Source: an uncultured Lachnospiraceae bacterium
GTDB lineage: Bacteria; Bacillota_A; Clostridia; Lachnospirales; Lachnospiraceae
Reading direction: 5' to 3'
Length of the DNA: 33,345 nt
Assembly (NCBI GenBank): GCA_910577835.1
Contig: CAJTOU010000034.1
Coordinates: 1-33,345, forward strand
Part shown: positions 8,262-17,565 of the stretch, one piece after another
Layout: every line of letters starts with the position of its first letter
Numbering within the stretch: position 1 is the first letter of the stretch
Translations under genes and position numbers: made by a program
Notes under the pieces: model-generated
What the model saw: the letters and a program-made list of their open reading frames with translations, nothing else
Databases searched by the model: none
Told to the model about the DNA's origin: nothing

Positions 8262-8681
8262 ATGCAGGTTTTAGTAAATATGAAAAAGCTCGGAAAGAGA
8301 AAAAATTCCATTACCAAAGTGCCATATGAGCTGGAGAACAAACCACTTACGGTAAGAGAACTGATAATGGAAACCGTTTCTGTATGTGTCAGAAACTATA
8401 ATGAGCGAATGGAAAATCAGGAATTATTAACGGCGCTTTCTCTCGCTGAGATGGAGGACCAGGCGGAAAGCGGAAAAATAGGCTTTGGTGTAAATTATGG
8501 TGACAAGAAAGCAGACTTGCAGGAGGCACAGGAAAATGCGCTTCAGTGCTTTGAGGATGGAATCTTTCGAATTTATCTCGGCACAGAGGAGTTAAAAAAA
8601 CCAGAGGATTTGATTTCTTTGGAGGAAGACAGTGAGCTTACCTTTATCCGTCTGACTATGCTCAGTGGAAGGATGTGGTAA
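8262..8681 (+). CDS. unrecognised small protein preceding the DUF4132 gene
   Basis: This soluble protein of 139 residues is not recognised. It is mixed alpha/beta in character, with no signal peptide or membrane helix. The N terminus (MQVLVNMKKLGKRKN) is basic, a central helical stretch (about 30-70) is charged, and a ubiquitin-like acidic C-terminal segment (EDLISLEEDSELTFIRL) ends in GRMW. An ATG at 8250 lies inside the ribosome site GGAGGT, so the ATG at 8262 is preferred. It is on the same strand as the giant DUF4132-type gene 190 bases downstream, and that proximity is the only clue to its role. A companion or adaptor of that protein is a reasonable guess but not shown. Confidence 0.65.
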   Translation: MQVLVNMKKLGKRKNSITKVPYELENKPLTVRELIMETVSVCVRNYNERMENQELLTALSLAEMEDQAESGKIGFGVNYGDKKADLQEAQENALQCFEDGIFRIYLGTEELKKPEDLISLEEDSELTFIRLTMLSGRMW

Positions 8682-8685
8682 AATA

Positions 8686-8716
8686 TCATCAAACCTAATA
8701 AAATGATGTTTGATGA
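8686..8716 (+). repeat. hairpin after the small protein gene
   Basis: TCATCAAAC pairs perfectly with GTTTGATGA across a 13-base loop just after the stop codon. No T tract follows directly, so a strong terminator is unlikely. It may be an mRNA-stability or processing hairpin between the two genes. Confidence 0.45.
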
Positions 8717-8798
8717 CTAACAGCGTGCTTTTTTAAGGAAAAACAGGTTTTGCAGAAACGACATAAAATTATGAGGCAAAAGTTGTCTATAATTTTAG

Positions 8799-8830
8799 AA
8801 GTACATTCAGTACTTTACAAAAAAGTACTT
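8799..8830 (+). promoter_or_regulatory. overlapping alternative hairpins in the DUF4132 leader
   Basis: Three short arms occur in order: AAGTAC (8799-8804), GTACTT (8810-8815) and AAGTACTT (8823-8830). The middle arm can pair with the first or the third, but not both. The set lies 43 bases upstream of the AUG and before the AAGGAGG ribosome site. The arms are short, so this could be chance. Confidence 0.3.
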
Positions 8831-8872
8831 TGTAAAAATAACAAAAAAGTCATAACAACAAGGAGGACTAAA

Positions 8873-11800
8873 ATGAGCGAAAATGAAGAGTTGGAAAAGA
8901 AGAGAAAGGAAGAGGCGGGAAAGCAGAACAAGCGGATAAGACAGCACAAAGCCAAATTGAGAGAGGCTCTTGGACTGAAATCAGATACTTCTGAAAAATA
9001 TGAGGACTATGAGCAGAGACGCAAAAACGATGAAAAAATTAGGCAAATGTTCGAGCTTATGAGCGACCGGTTTCAGGAGCTTGCAAAAGATAAGAAGCCG
9101 TCAGAAATTGTGACAGAAGAATTTAAAGAAGTTTTAAACGCATATGTGCCAGAAAAAAATCAGAAAAATTTTCTTTATATTCTGGACAAGCGGAATAAGT
9201 TTTCTTATTCTTCCGGCATGTCCAGAAGAACTGTCCGTTCGGCAAACGAAAGATTTATGCATTATACCACAATACAAAGACTGTTTGACAGCTATTATAA
9301 TCTGAGCTTTTATGCGGATACCATGGCAGATTATTATAATATGGCAGAAGAACGGTATGCTTTGTATCAACTGGTAGGCCACTATACTGCTCCTTCTCTG
9401 TATGTCGAAGGTGATATGATTGCAGCGGAGCTTGATGCGGGAGGAACAGACCTTGCGCAGATATTGGAAGATATCCTGATGTCTGAAAATAACACAAATG
9501 TTGTTTCCACTGATATTATCAGAGGAATTGTAAAAAGCGATAATACACATTTACATAAAATACTTGGTGATTTTCTGCTGGCTGCAAGGCTTCAGGAGGG
9601 CGTGAGACAGGCAATCTGTGAAAATATGGATTGTGGAACAGTGGAAAGTTTCCTGACTCTTTTAAAAGTAATCGAAGACAATGATTTAATTCGTTTCTCT
9701 GCTATCAAAAGAGCAGTTTCCACATGGACCGGCCTGTGCGATGAGGAAAACATGGAGCGTATTACGGCAAAGCAGCTTGATTTAATGGGAAAAGCATTGC
9801 GTGACAGGGAATATAGAGAAGAACTGATAAAGAGCAATGACAATATTGAATTATATATTGGACTGTGGGCACAGGGCTTTTATGAGGTCGAAGATTCCAT
9901 GAAAACCTGTCAGGAATTAATTAAAAATGGAACAAAAAATCAAATACTTGTGGTATCGTATTATAACCGCGCGCTTCAGAATATTAAATTTACCATGCAG
10001 CAGGCAAAGCTTATGCTTGAAACTCATCCAGAGGATATGGAGTTATGCGCAGCATATCTACCTACTTATATGAGTAATATATGGAGTATTTTGTGGCAGG
10101 CATTATTGGGAAAACAGCGGCAACAGGGATATGTTTATCGCAGCGAGTATATATATGAGTCAGTTTCGTATGATGTATGGTTTAAGGATGAGGAAGAGGC
10201 AAGAAAGCATTTTTATCTTTTAAAACAGCTTCACGATGCTGTGCCAAAAAAAGGACATTTATATTCACCATGCATTTTTCCGTGGTACAGTGTTTCTATC
10301 AGTAAATCTGACGGAGTAAATGGTATGGCAATGATTGCATATATGCTTCAGGATAATGAGCTGATTGATATTGTTTGTCAGGAAATTCCATATCTTCCAG
10401 TACAGGAAAGAGAAAACTATCTATGTCTGCTTCTGCATGAACCAAAGACACAGGTACAAAGAGATGCGTTGATGCAGGCATTGTCGGATAAAAGTCCAGA
10501 TACTAGAAGCAATGCGTTTAAATTGATAGAAAAAATGGAGCTGAATGAAGACGATTACACAGTACTTCAAAATCTTTTAAAATATAAGTATGCAGACCTT
10601 CGTGTTAATGTGCTGAAGCTTTTGGAAAAGCGGGATGACGACGGGCTTTACCGTGCAATCGAAAGACTTGTTTCCGATAAGAAAGAAGAAATGCGTCTGG
10701 GCGGCATTGACTTGGTGGCAAGGCTGAAAAAGAATGACAACCGGCAGAAGTTATATAAAAAGAGCTGTGCGCTGCTTACCGGCATACAGAATCCTACCGA
10801 AAAAGAAGAGGTGATTATTCGTGAATTGACAGGAGAGTCGCAGGCGGATAAGGCGCTTGAAAGTCAGGGGTATGGCCTGTACAGACCGCAGGCAAAAATG
10901 GAGTTGCCGGAATTTAAAACAGATTCCTCGCTTTTAAAAGAGTTATTCCACAGAAATACAGATGAGTTTTATGAAATATGTAATAAATTAGAGGGACTGA
11001 TAGAGAAAAATAAAAATCTGGAATATAAGTCCCATTATGGAGAAGAATATCTGCTTGGAGAGAAATTTATAGCCGTCGGTTATGAAAATGGAGAAGCGCA
11101 GTATCCATTTCCAGAGCTTTGGGAAGAGTTTTATAAAAAAGAAATTAAGGATTATAAAACCCTGTTCAATCTGCATATCTGGACTTTCGGATATGTTAAT
11201 GCAACATGGATGAAAGAGCGTAAATCTAAATTCGCGCCGCTTGCGGAGGAAATCTATGGAAAAGGATATTCAGAATTTGATTTGGATAAATATGCGCATG
11301 GCTATATGATAAAGATGATTCTTCAAGTGCTTTACAATCGTTACAGCAGAATGGAAGAGAACCGCGCATTGAATAAAAGTGTGGCAAAAGCAATCTTGTC
11401 AGCGTTTCTGGAGCTTCCGATTGCCAAGACATATATCGCAAGAAAAGCCAGCGAAGGATATGGCTATGTGGAATATGCAATAGAGCATGATTTCTTTAAG
11501 CCGGTGGTACAGGCAGCGCAGAACTGGAAAACAGAGGAGGAATTTGAGGAAGCATTTATTTTACAGCAGACAGTGAATAAATTCTATCAGAAAAATATTA
11601 TGGGACTGACATTCCTCGATTATGTACAGGCATATACGAAGAAGATGATAAGTCTTGACAATGTTTATCAGGCGGCATTTGATAGTGATGAAGTTGGACT
11701 TTCCCGTACATTTAATCAGCTTCAGACAGTTGTCTGCTATCCAGATACAAAACTTGCGAGCGGACCTTCTATGTATTTGAAGGAAGGCGAGAAGTTTGAG

Positions 11801-13927
11801 GAAAGTGAAGTATTTAAGACTGCGATTGATATTTACTGGAAAATCGTAGATATGATTTTGAATGTGGAATTAAAGAGAAGCGAGGTAGAAACAAAGTTTT
11901 CCTATGCGGTAAGCAGCATTTCCAAAATCCGCGGGGTAAAAAATCTTGTGGATATTCTGGTGGCGCTTGGAAAGGATATACTGGACCGTTCCACTTATTA
12001 CAGTTACCGTTCCGGCAGTTCCAGAAGAAGTAATTTGAGTCATCTTCTGTATGTGAGTGAGCCTCTGCCGGGTGAAAACGGTGAAACTTTGAAGAAGGAG
12101 CTGAAGGGTAAGAAGATTACAGAAAAGCGCCTTGTAGAAGTGGCAATGTTCAGTTCAAAGTGGATTGACTGTATTGAGGAATATCTTGGCTGGTCAGGCT
12201 TAAAGAGCGGTATTTATTATTTTGCCGCCCATATGAATGAGTGGTTTGACGACCGGAAAAAGGCGATTATTGCGAAATATACCCCGCTTTCCATAGAAGA
12301 TTTGAATAACGGAGCGTTTGATTTGGACTGGTTTAAGGAATGCAGCCAGAAGCTTGGAGAAAAGAATTTCCAGATGTTATATGACAGCGCAAAATATATC
12401 TCAGACAGCAACAAGCATACAAGAGCGAGAAAATATACCGATGCAGCGCGGGGCAAGGTGACTGTGGAAGAGCTAGAGGAAGAGATTAATGCAAAGAGAA
12501 ATAAAGATTTGCTGATGTCTTATCCATTGATACCAATTGCATCCGAAAAAGATGCGTTGCGTCGTTATCAGTTTTTGCAGAAGTTTTTAAAGGAAAGCAA
12601 ACAGTTCGGCTCGCAGAGAAGAGCAAGCGAATCAACGGCGGTGTCTATGGGAATGCAGAATCTTGCGACGAATACAGGATATACGGATGTCACCAGACTG
12701 ACTTTGAATATGGAGACAAAGCTGGTGGAAAATATGAAGTCCTATTTTGAATGGCAGGAGACAGGAGAGGTAAAATTAAAGATTGAAGTAGATGAAAATG
12801 GAAAGCCTGCTGTTTTATGTGAGAAAAATGGAAAGATGCTAAAGTCCATTCCGGCAAAGATGAAGAAAGATGAATTTGTGCTGGAAATCAAGGGTGTGTG
12901 CAAGCAGTTAAAGGACCAATATACACGTACAAAGGCGATGTTTGAACAGTTTATGGAGGACAGTGTGAATTTTACTGCTTCCGAGCTTGCAAATCTTCAG
13001 GGAAATCCTGTGATTTTGCCGCTGTTGAGAAATCTTGTGTTTATCTGTGATAAGGGAACTGGATTTATAGATAAGAAGGTGATGCGAGATTTTGCCGGAG
13101 AAGAAATTAAGCTGACACCAAAGAAAAAGCTTCGCATTGCGCATCCGTTTGATTTGTGGAAAGCTGGAAACTGGCATGAATATCAGAAGCTGTTGTTTGA
13201 GAAGGAAATCAAGCAGCCGTTTAAGCAGGTATTCAGGGAGTTGTATATAAAGACGAAGGAAGAATTGGATAGACATGATTCACTTCGATATGCGGGAAAT
13301 CAGATTCAGCCTCAAAAGACAGTAGCATGTCTGAAGGGCAGACGATGGGTGGCAGATTATGAGGATGGATTGCAAAAGATTTACTACAAGGAAAATATTG
13401 TGGCAAGAATCTATGCAATGGCAGACTGGTTTTCTCCAAGTGACATTGAGGCACCGACGCTTGAATGGGTGGAGTTTTCTGACAGAAAGACGTTTAAGGC
13501 GATAAAGATTCAGGATATTCCGGATATCGTATTCAGTGAGGTTATGAGAGATGTGGACCTTGCGGTCAGCGTGGCTCATGCAGGCGGTGTGGACCCTGAA
13601 ACAAGCCATTCTACTATGGAAATGAGGAAGATGATTATTGAGTTTAATCTTCCACTGTTTGGGCTTACAAATGTTACATTTTCTGGTAATCATGCGATTA
13701 TAGAAGGAAAGAGAGGAAGTTATACCGTACATCTTGGAAGTGGTGTGATATTTAAGAGAGGTGGTGCGCAGATAGCGGTGCTTCCAGTGCATTCACAGCA
13801 CAGAGGAAAGATGTTCCTGCCGTTTATCGATGAGGACCCGAAAACGGCGGAGATTATGTCAAAGATTGTGCTGTTTGCGGAGGATAATAAGATTAAGGAC
13901 CCGTATATATTGGAGCAGATTATGTAA
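8873..13927 (+). CDS. giant DUF4132-type protein
   Basis: This is a very large cytoplasmic protein of about 1,684 residues, with no signal peptide and no clear membrane helix. The N-terminal 90 residues are Lys/Glu-rich and probably helical. About residues 550-680 read as alpha-helical HEAT-like repeats (for example DTRSNAFKLIEKM and DLRVNVLKLLEKR). The last 260 residues match the conserved end of DUF4132 proteins (related to E. coli YehI/MolR) in pattern: YYKENIVARIYAMADWFSPS, VFSEVMRDVDLAVSVAHAGG and the closing VLPVHSQHRGKMFLPFIDED. The biochemical role of this family is not established. The start follows a perfect AAGGAGG (8860-8866), so an in-frame upstream ATG at 8750 is not used. It is unrelated to its downstream neighbours. 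Confidence 0.8.
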   Translation: MSENEELEKKRKEEAGKQNKRIRQHKAKLREALGLKSDTSEKYEDYEQRRKNDEKIRQMFELMSDRFQELAKDKKPSEIVTEEFKEVLNAYVPEKNQKNFLYILDKRNKFSYSSGMSRRTVRSANERFMHYTTIQRLFDSYYNLSFYADTMADYYNMAEERYALYQLVGHYTAPSLYVEGDMIAAELDAGGTDLAQILEDILMSENNTNVVSTDIIRGIVKSDNTHLHKILGDFLLAARLQEGVRQAICENMDCGTVESFLTLLKVIEDNDLIRFSAIKRAVSTWTGLCDEENMERITAKQLDLMGKALRDREYREELIKSNDNIELYIGLWAQGFYEVEDSMKTCQELIKNGTKNQILVVSYYNRALQNIKFTMQQAKLMLETHPEDMELCAAYLPTYMSNIWSILWQALLGKQRQQGYVYRSEYIYESVSYDVWFKDEEEARKHFYLLKQLHDAVPKKGHLYSPCIFPWYSVSISKSDGVNGMAMIAYMLQDNELIDIVCQEIPYLPVQERENYLCLLLHEPKTQVQRDALMQALSDKSPDTRSNAFKLIEKMELNEDDYTVLQNLLKYKYADLRVNVLKLLEKRDDDGLYRAIERLVSDKKEEMRLGGIDLVARLKKNDNRQKLYKKSCALLTGIQNPTEKEEVIIRELTGESQADKALESQGYGLYRPQAKMELPEFKTDSSLLKELFHRNTDEFYEICNKLEGLIEKNKNLEYKSHYGEEYLLGEKFIAVGYENGEAQYPFPELWEEFYKKEIKDYKTLFNLHIWTFGYVNATWMKERKSKFAPLAEEIYGKGYSEFDLDKYAHGYMIKMILQVLYNRYSRMEENRALNKSVAKAILSAFLELPIAKTYIARKASEGYGYVEYAIEHDFFKPVVQAAQNWKTEEEFEEAFILQQTVNKFYQKNIMGLTFLDYVQAYTKKMISLDNVYQAAFDSDEVGLSRTFNQLQTVVCYPDTKLASGPSMYLKEGEKFEESEVFKTAIDIYWKIVDMILNVELKRSEVETKFSYAVSSISKIRGVKNLVDILVALGKDILDRSTYYSYRSGSSRRSNLSHLLYVSEPLPGENGETLKKELKGKKITEKRLVEVAMFSSKWIDCIEEYLGWSGLKSGIYYFAAHMNEWFDDRKKAIIAKYTPLSIEDLNNGAFDLDWFKECSQKLGEKNFQMLYDSAKYISDSNKHTRARKYTDAARGKVTVEELEEEINAKRNKDLLMSYPLIPIASEKDALRRYQFLQKFLKESKQFGSQRRASESTAVSMGMQNLATNTGYTDVTRLTLNMETKLVENMKSYFEWQETGEVKLKIEVDENGKPAVLCEKNGKMLKSIPAKMKKDEFVLEIKGVCKQLKDQYTRTKAMFEQFMEDSVNFTASELANLQGNPVILPLLRNLVFICDKGTGFIDKKVMRDFAGEEIKLTPKKKLRIAHPFDLWKAGNWHEYQKLLFEKEIKQPFKQVFRELYIKTKEELDRHDSLRYAGNQIQPQKTVACLKGRRWVADYEDGLQKIYYKENIVARIYAMADWFSPSDIEAPTLEWVEFSDRKTFKAIKIQDIPDIVFSEVMRDVDLAVSVAHAGGVDPETSHSTMEMRKMIIEFNLPLFGLTNVTFSGNHAIIEGKRGSYTVHLGSGVIFKRGGAQIAVLPVHSQHRGKMFLPFIDEDPKTAEIMSKIVLFAEDNKIKDPYILEQIM

Positions 13928-13966
13928 CCAGCCGAAGGCTGATTGACTGATATTGTAATTTTGAAA

Positions 13967-14052
13967 AGTGATTGTATGGAGTTGCGCATTAGGCGGAATA
14001 TATAGTATATAACAAGATTAAAAATTACTGTATATAACTTCATACAATCACT
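13967..14052. repeat. 86-base imperfect inverted-repeat unit
   Basis: AGTGATTGTATGGAGTT (13967-13983) and AACTTCATACAATCACT (14036-14052) are inverted copies with one mismatch in 17. The interior is A/T-rich and holds further inverted TATA-type stretches. The unit sits alone in the gap between the DUF4132 and acylphosphatase genes. It could be a miniature inverted-repeat element or a large RNA hairpin ending the upstream transcript. No obvious target duplication flanks it. Confidence 0.65.
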
Positions 14053-14122
14053 TTGACAAATGTTGTTACAGTTGAAATTTATGTAAAGTATGGAAGATGA
14101 GACAGTCAGGAGATTAATATAA

Positions 14123-14392
14123 ATGGATAACATACGAAAGCACATTATATTCTATGGCAGAGTACAGGGCGTTGGATTCCGATATTATTCTGTAAATAAG
14201 GCAAGACAGCTTGGGCTTACAGGATGGGTAAAAAATCTGTGTGACGGCTCTGTGGAAATGGAAGTACAGGGCGAGGAGCCTAAGATAGATGAGCTGATTT
14301 TGTTTCTGGAAAAACGCCAATATGTTCATATTGAAGATTTTGATGCAAGGTCGATGCCATTAGAAACAGAATATGATTTTTATGAGAAATAG
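14123..14392 (+). CDS. acyP: acylphosphatase
   Basis: This 89-residue enzyme hydrolyses acyl phosphates such as acetyl phosphate and carbamoyl phosphate. It shows the complete family signature: GRVQGVGFRYYS with catalytic R20, and GWVKNLCDGSVE with catalytic N38. Length is exactly that of the family, and a ferredoxin-like alternation of strands and helices is evident. A ribosome site (CAGGAG) lies about 10 bases upstream. It is a free-standing gene between an inverted-repeat unit and the CRISPR-associated island, with no operon partner visible. Confidence 0.95.
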   Translation: MDNIRKHIIFYGRVQGVGFRYYSVNKARQLGLTGWVKNLCDGSVEMEVQGEEPKIDELILFLEKRQYVHIEDFDARSMPLETEYDFYEK

Positions 14393-14454
14393 TAAGAATT
14401 GCAATAAAAGATAATAAAGAGAAAGAGGTATGGAAAGAAAATGCTTTTCAAATA

Positions 14455-14552
14455 TAAAAAGACTTGATCATCAAGTCTTTAAAAACTGCAGCCGCAGTAC
14501 CATATAGGTGGTTTCGATTTAATCGTTATTTGAACTCGTAATGTAAAATCGT
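14455..14552 (-). ncRNA. type II-A tracrRNA
   Basis: Read on the minus strand this is a complete tracrRNA of roughly 98 bases. The anti-repeat region (14529-14553) contains a 16-base stretch, 14538-14553, whose plus strand is identical to bases 9-24 of the CRISPR repeat at 17465. TTTGA at 14529-14533 gives the lower stem, and the unmatched bases between form the usual bulge. Next come a nexus-like hairpin (CGATTTAATCG, 14515-14525), a hairpin at 14485-14498 (ACTGC/GCAGT) and a terminator stem, AAAGACTTGA/TCAAGTCTTT (14458-14480), followed by U residues. It lies divergently upstream of the broken cas9. Ends are estimated from promoter and terminator. Confidence 0.88.
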
Positions 14553-14558
14553 AACTAT

Positions 14559-14587
14559 ATAATAGCTTATTTTAACAAGGGTGTCAA
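14559..14587 (-). promoter_or_regulatory. tracrRNA promoter
   Basis: On the minus strand, TTGACA (14587-14582) and TATTAT (14564-14559) are separated by exactly 17 bases. Initiation would fall at about 14552, right at the start of the anti-repeat. The match and placement strongly suggest the tracrRNA is still transcribed even though cas9 is broken. Confidence 0.75.
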
Positions 14588-14618
14588 TATAAAATTTAAA
14601 ATTATTGGAGGATTACAA

Positions 14619-17470
14619 ATGAATGAACAGGAATATTTTTTAGGTTTGGATATGGGAACAGGAAGCGTAGGCTGGGCAGTGACGGATACGGATTACAATC
14701 TGATAAAAATTAACAGAAAAAAAGCATGGGGTTCCGTTTTGTTTGAAACGTCTGAGGGAGCAAAGAAACGCAGAGTAAACAGATGTGCAAGAAGGCGTTT
14801 GAAAAGGCAGAAGGAACGTTTGAGCTTATTAAGAGAATTGTTTGAGGAGGAGATGCAGAAGGTTGACAAAGGCTTCTTTTTAAGAATGAAAGAAAGTAGA
14901 TATGTATATAAGGATAAACGGGATGAGAATGGGGAAAAACCACAGCTTCCATATGCTTTGTTTGTAGATGAGAATTATACAGATGTGGATTATCATAGGG
15001 ATTTTCCAACTATTTATCACCTGCGTAGAAATTTAATACAGGAGGAGAACAAAGAGTTCGATATAAGACTTGTATATCTTGCAATTGCCCATATATTAAA
15101 AAATAGAGGACATTTTTTTGCAAATATGGGAAGTGAGGATGTTAATTTAGACTTTAAGGAAAGCTTCAAAGATTTGCTGAAATGTTGGAATGATTTAATG
15201 GCGGATGATGAGGCACGAATTAGAGTGGAGGAAAAAAGCTTAGCTGACATAGAAGAAAAATTGAAGGATACAAAGACTGTTAAAAGTAAAAAGAAACAGG
15301 AAATTATAGACGTGATTGGCAATTCAGACAAGAAATTTAATGAATTGGTCTCACTGATAGTTGGAGGAAAGGTTTCATTATCAAAGCTGTTCGGAAGAGG
15401 AGAGTATGAGTCGCTTGATATAAATAAGATTTGTTTTGATGAGGCTTCTTATGAAGAAAACGAGGAGTATTATATTGCGAATTTAGACGACTATTATGAT
15501 ATTATAGCGAGAGCAAAGGTTATTTATGACTGGAGGATACTTTCAAGTATTTTAAAGGGAGATGAAACCGGTCTTATTTCTGCTGCAAAGGTTAAGGACT
15601 ATGAGAAGCATAAAGAAGATTTAAAAAAATTAAAAAAAGCTATTTTGGAGGATGGAATAGGAACAAAAGAAGAAAGAAAAAAGCTATACAAAAAAGTGTT
15701 TGGAGTTCCACAAAAAAATGAGAATAATTATTCAAGCTATGTCGGTTTGGTTTCAACAAATGGGCAGAAAAGAGTAATAAAGAATAAAAAGTGTATTCGG
15801 GCAGATTTTTATAAATTTATAAAAAGCAGTGTTTTGCCTGAATTAAAGGAGGGAGACAGAAAGAACTATATTGAAAAGGAAATGGAGCTGGAGGAATTTA
15901 TGCCAAAGGCGAGAGTAAAGGAAAATTCTGTCGTTCCATACCAAGTACATGAAAAGGAACTGAAAAAGATACTTTGTAATGCGGAAAAGTATCTTCCTTT
16001 TTTGAAAAACACAGATGAAACAGGAAAGAGTGTAAGTGATAAAATAAGGATGCTTATGACCTTTAGAATTCCATATTATGTAGGACCTCTTTTGGGAAAC
16101 AATGCGTGGGTAGAGAGAGAGGCGCTTGGAAAGGTGACGCCTTGGAATTTTGAGGAAAAAGTAAATGTTGAAAAAAGCGCAGAAAAGTTTATTGAGAAAA
16201 TGACAAGTAAATGTACATATTTAAAAAATGAAGATGTATTGCCTATGAGCTCTTTGATTTATGAAAAGTATATGGTGCTTAATGAGATAAATAAACTGAA
16301 GATATATTCAGAGCCTATCAGTGTAGCGCTAAAACAGGACATATATCGTGATTTGTTTGAGAGAAAGCAAAAGGTGACAGTAAAAAAATTAATAGATTAT
16401 TTGAAAGCAGAGAAGGGATATGCTGACTTAAAAAGAGAGGATATAAGCGGAATAGATGTTGAAATTAAGTCTTCGTTAAAGAGCTATCATGCTTTTAAGG
16501 AAAAATTTACGCAAGCGGCTTTATCTGAAAAAGAAAAGGAAGATATCATAAAGGATATGACTTTGTTTGGCGCGGAACCAAAGCTGTTAAAGAAAAGGCT
16601 GACAGCAAAATATCCTGATTATGAAAATCAGATAAGTTCTCTGATAAAATCATTTAAATGCAATGATTGGGGAAGGCTGTCGTACAAGCTGTTAAATGGA
16701 ATAGCAGTAGATGTACCAGGACAGGGAGAAATAGGAACTGTAATGTATAGGCTGTGGAATACAAATGATAACTTTATGCAGATTATAGAAAGCGGTGATT
16801 CGCTGTATGCCAAGCTGATAAAAGAAGAAAACGGTGAAGTAAAGAAAAATGGTATAGAATATTCTATGGTCGATGATTTATATGTTTCTCCGGCTGTAAA
16901 GAGACAGATATGGAAAGCATTGCAGGTAACGGATGAGATTATGGGTGCTATGGGTAAGGCACCAAAGCGTATATTTGTTGAAATGGCAAGAGAGCGCGCA
17001 GAGAAGAAGAGAAGTGTCACAAGGAAGGATAGACTAAAAGAATTATATAAGTCAATTAAGGATGAAAAAGTTTTATATGACAAATTGTGTGATACGGATA
17101 ATGATGCTTTAAGAAGCGATAAATTATATTTATATTATACTCAGCTTGGACGATGCGCATATACAGGTAGAAGGATTGAAATTGATGAGCTTTTTGATAA
17201 TAATATATATGATGTAGATCATATTTATCCAAGGTCAAAAACAGCAGATGACAGTATGGATAACAGGCATTGGTATATAAGCCGGTCAATGAAAACAAGA
17301 ATGATATTTATCCTATTGACGGTGAAATTCAAAAGAATATGAAAGCTGATTGGTCAATATGGAAGCAGAAGGGACTTATCAGTGAAGAAAAATATAAACG
17401 GCTTATCAGAATTACAGAGCTTACGAATGATGAGCTGGCAGGTTTTGTAAACAGACAATTGGTAGTTTGA
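14619..17470 (+). pseudogene. cas9: type II-A Cas9, frameshifted and truncated
   Basis: This is the N-terminal two-thirds of an RNA-guided DNA nuclease. RuvC-I is intact (FLGLDMGTGSVGWAV, catalytic D11), followed by the Arg-rich bridge helix (KKRRVNRCARRRLKRQ), the REC lobe, RuvC-II (IFVEMARERAEKKRS) and the start of HNH (DVDHIYPRS, H868). Near 17266 one G appears to be missing from a GGG run. The open frame then leaves the family sequence and stops at 17342. The other frame continues the Cas9 sequence (LVYKPVNENKNDIYPIDGE to NRQLV) until 17464, where it runs into a CRISPR repeat whose TGA ends it. The rest of HNH, RuvC-III and the PAM-interacting domain are gone. Intact relatives are about 1,350 residues. 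Ribosome site is TTGGAGG. Confidence 0.93.
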
Positions 17471-17565
17471 GAGTAATGTAAAATCGTATAATATTAAAAC
17501 TAATGCTACTGTTACAGGTACCGGAAATCGTTTGAGAGTAGTGTAAAATCGTATAATATTAAAAA
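17465..17565 (+). CRISPR. remnant CRISPR array: two repeats, one spacer
   Basis: Two 36-base repeats lie at 17465-17500 and 17530-17565. Both begin GTTTGAGAGTA and share GTAAAATCGTATAATATT; they differ at one internal base and at the last base. The single spacer is 17501-17529 (29 bases). Repeat length, the GTTTGAGAGTA start and pairing with the upstream tracrRNA mark it as type II-A. The first repeat abuts broken cas9 codons directly, with no leader and no cas1, cas2 or csn2 between. The array is therefore a deletion remnant, unlikely to be transcribed from its own leader or to acquire spacers. Confidence 0.9.

Noticed and set aside
14529..14553. A third, stray CRISPR repeat upstream of cas9
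   Set aside because: It matches only part of the repeat with a mismatched bulge, and is followed on the minus strand by hairpins and a terminator. It is the tracrRNA anti-repeat.
14530..14563. A plus-strand cas9 promoter (TTGAAC with TATAAT)
   Set aside because: The spacing is 22 bases, too long for sigma-A. The sequence is better explained by the minus-strand tracrRNA and its promoter.
14619..17342. A naturally short, functional 907-residue Cas9
   Set aside because: The last residues after the HNH histidine do not resemble any Cas9, while the next frame does. RuvC-III and the PAM-interacting part are missing, so it is a broken gene.
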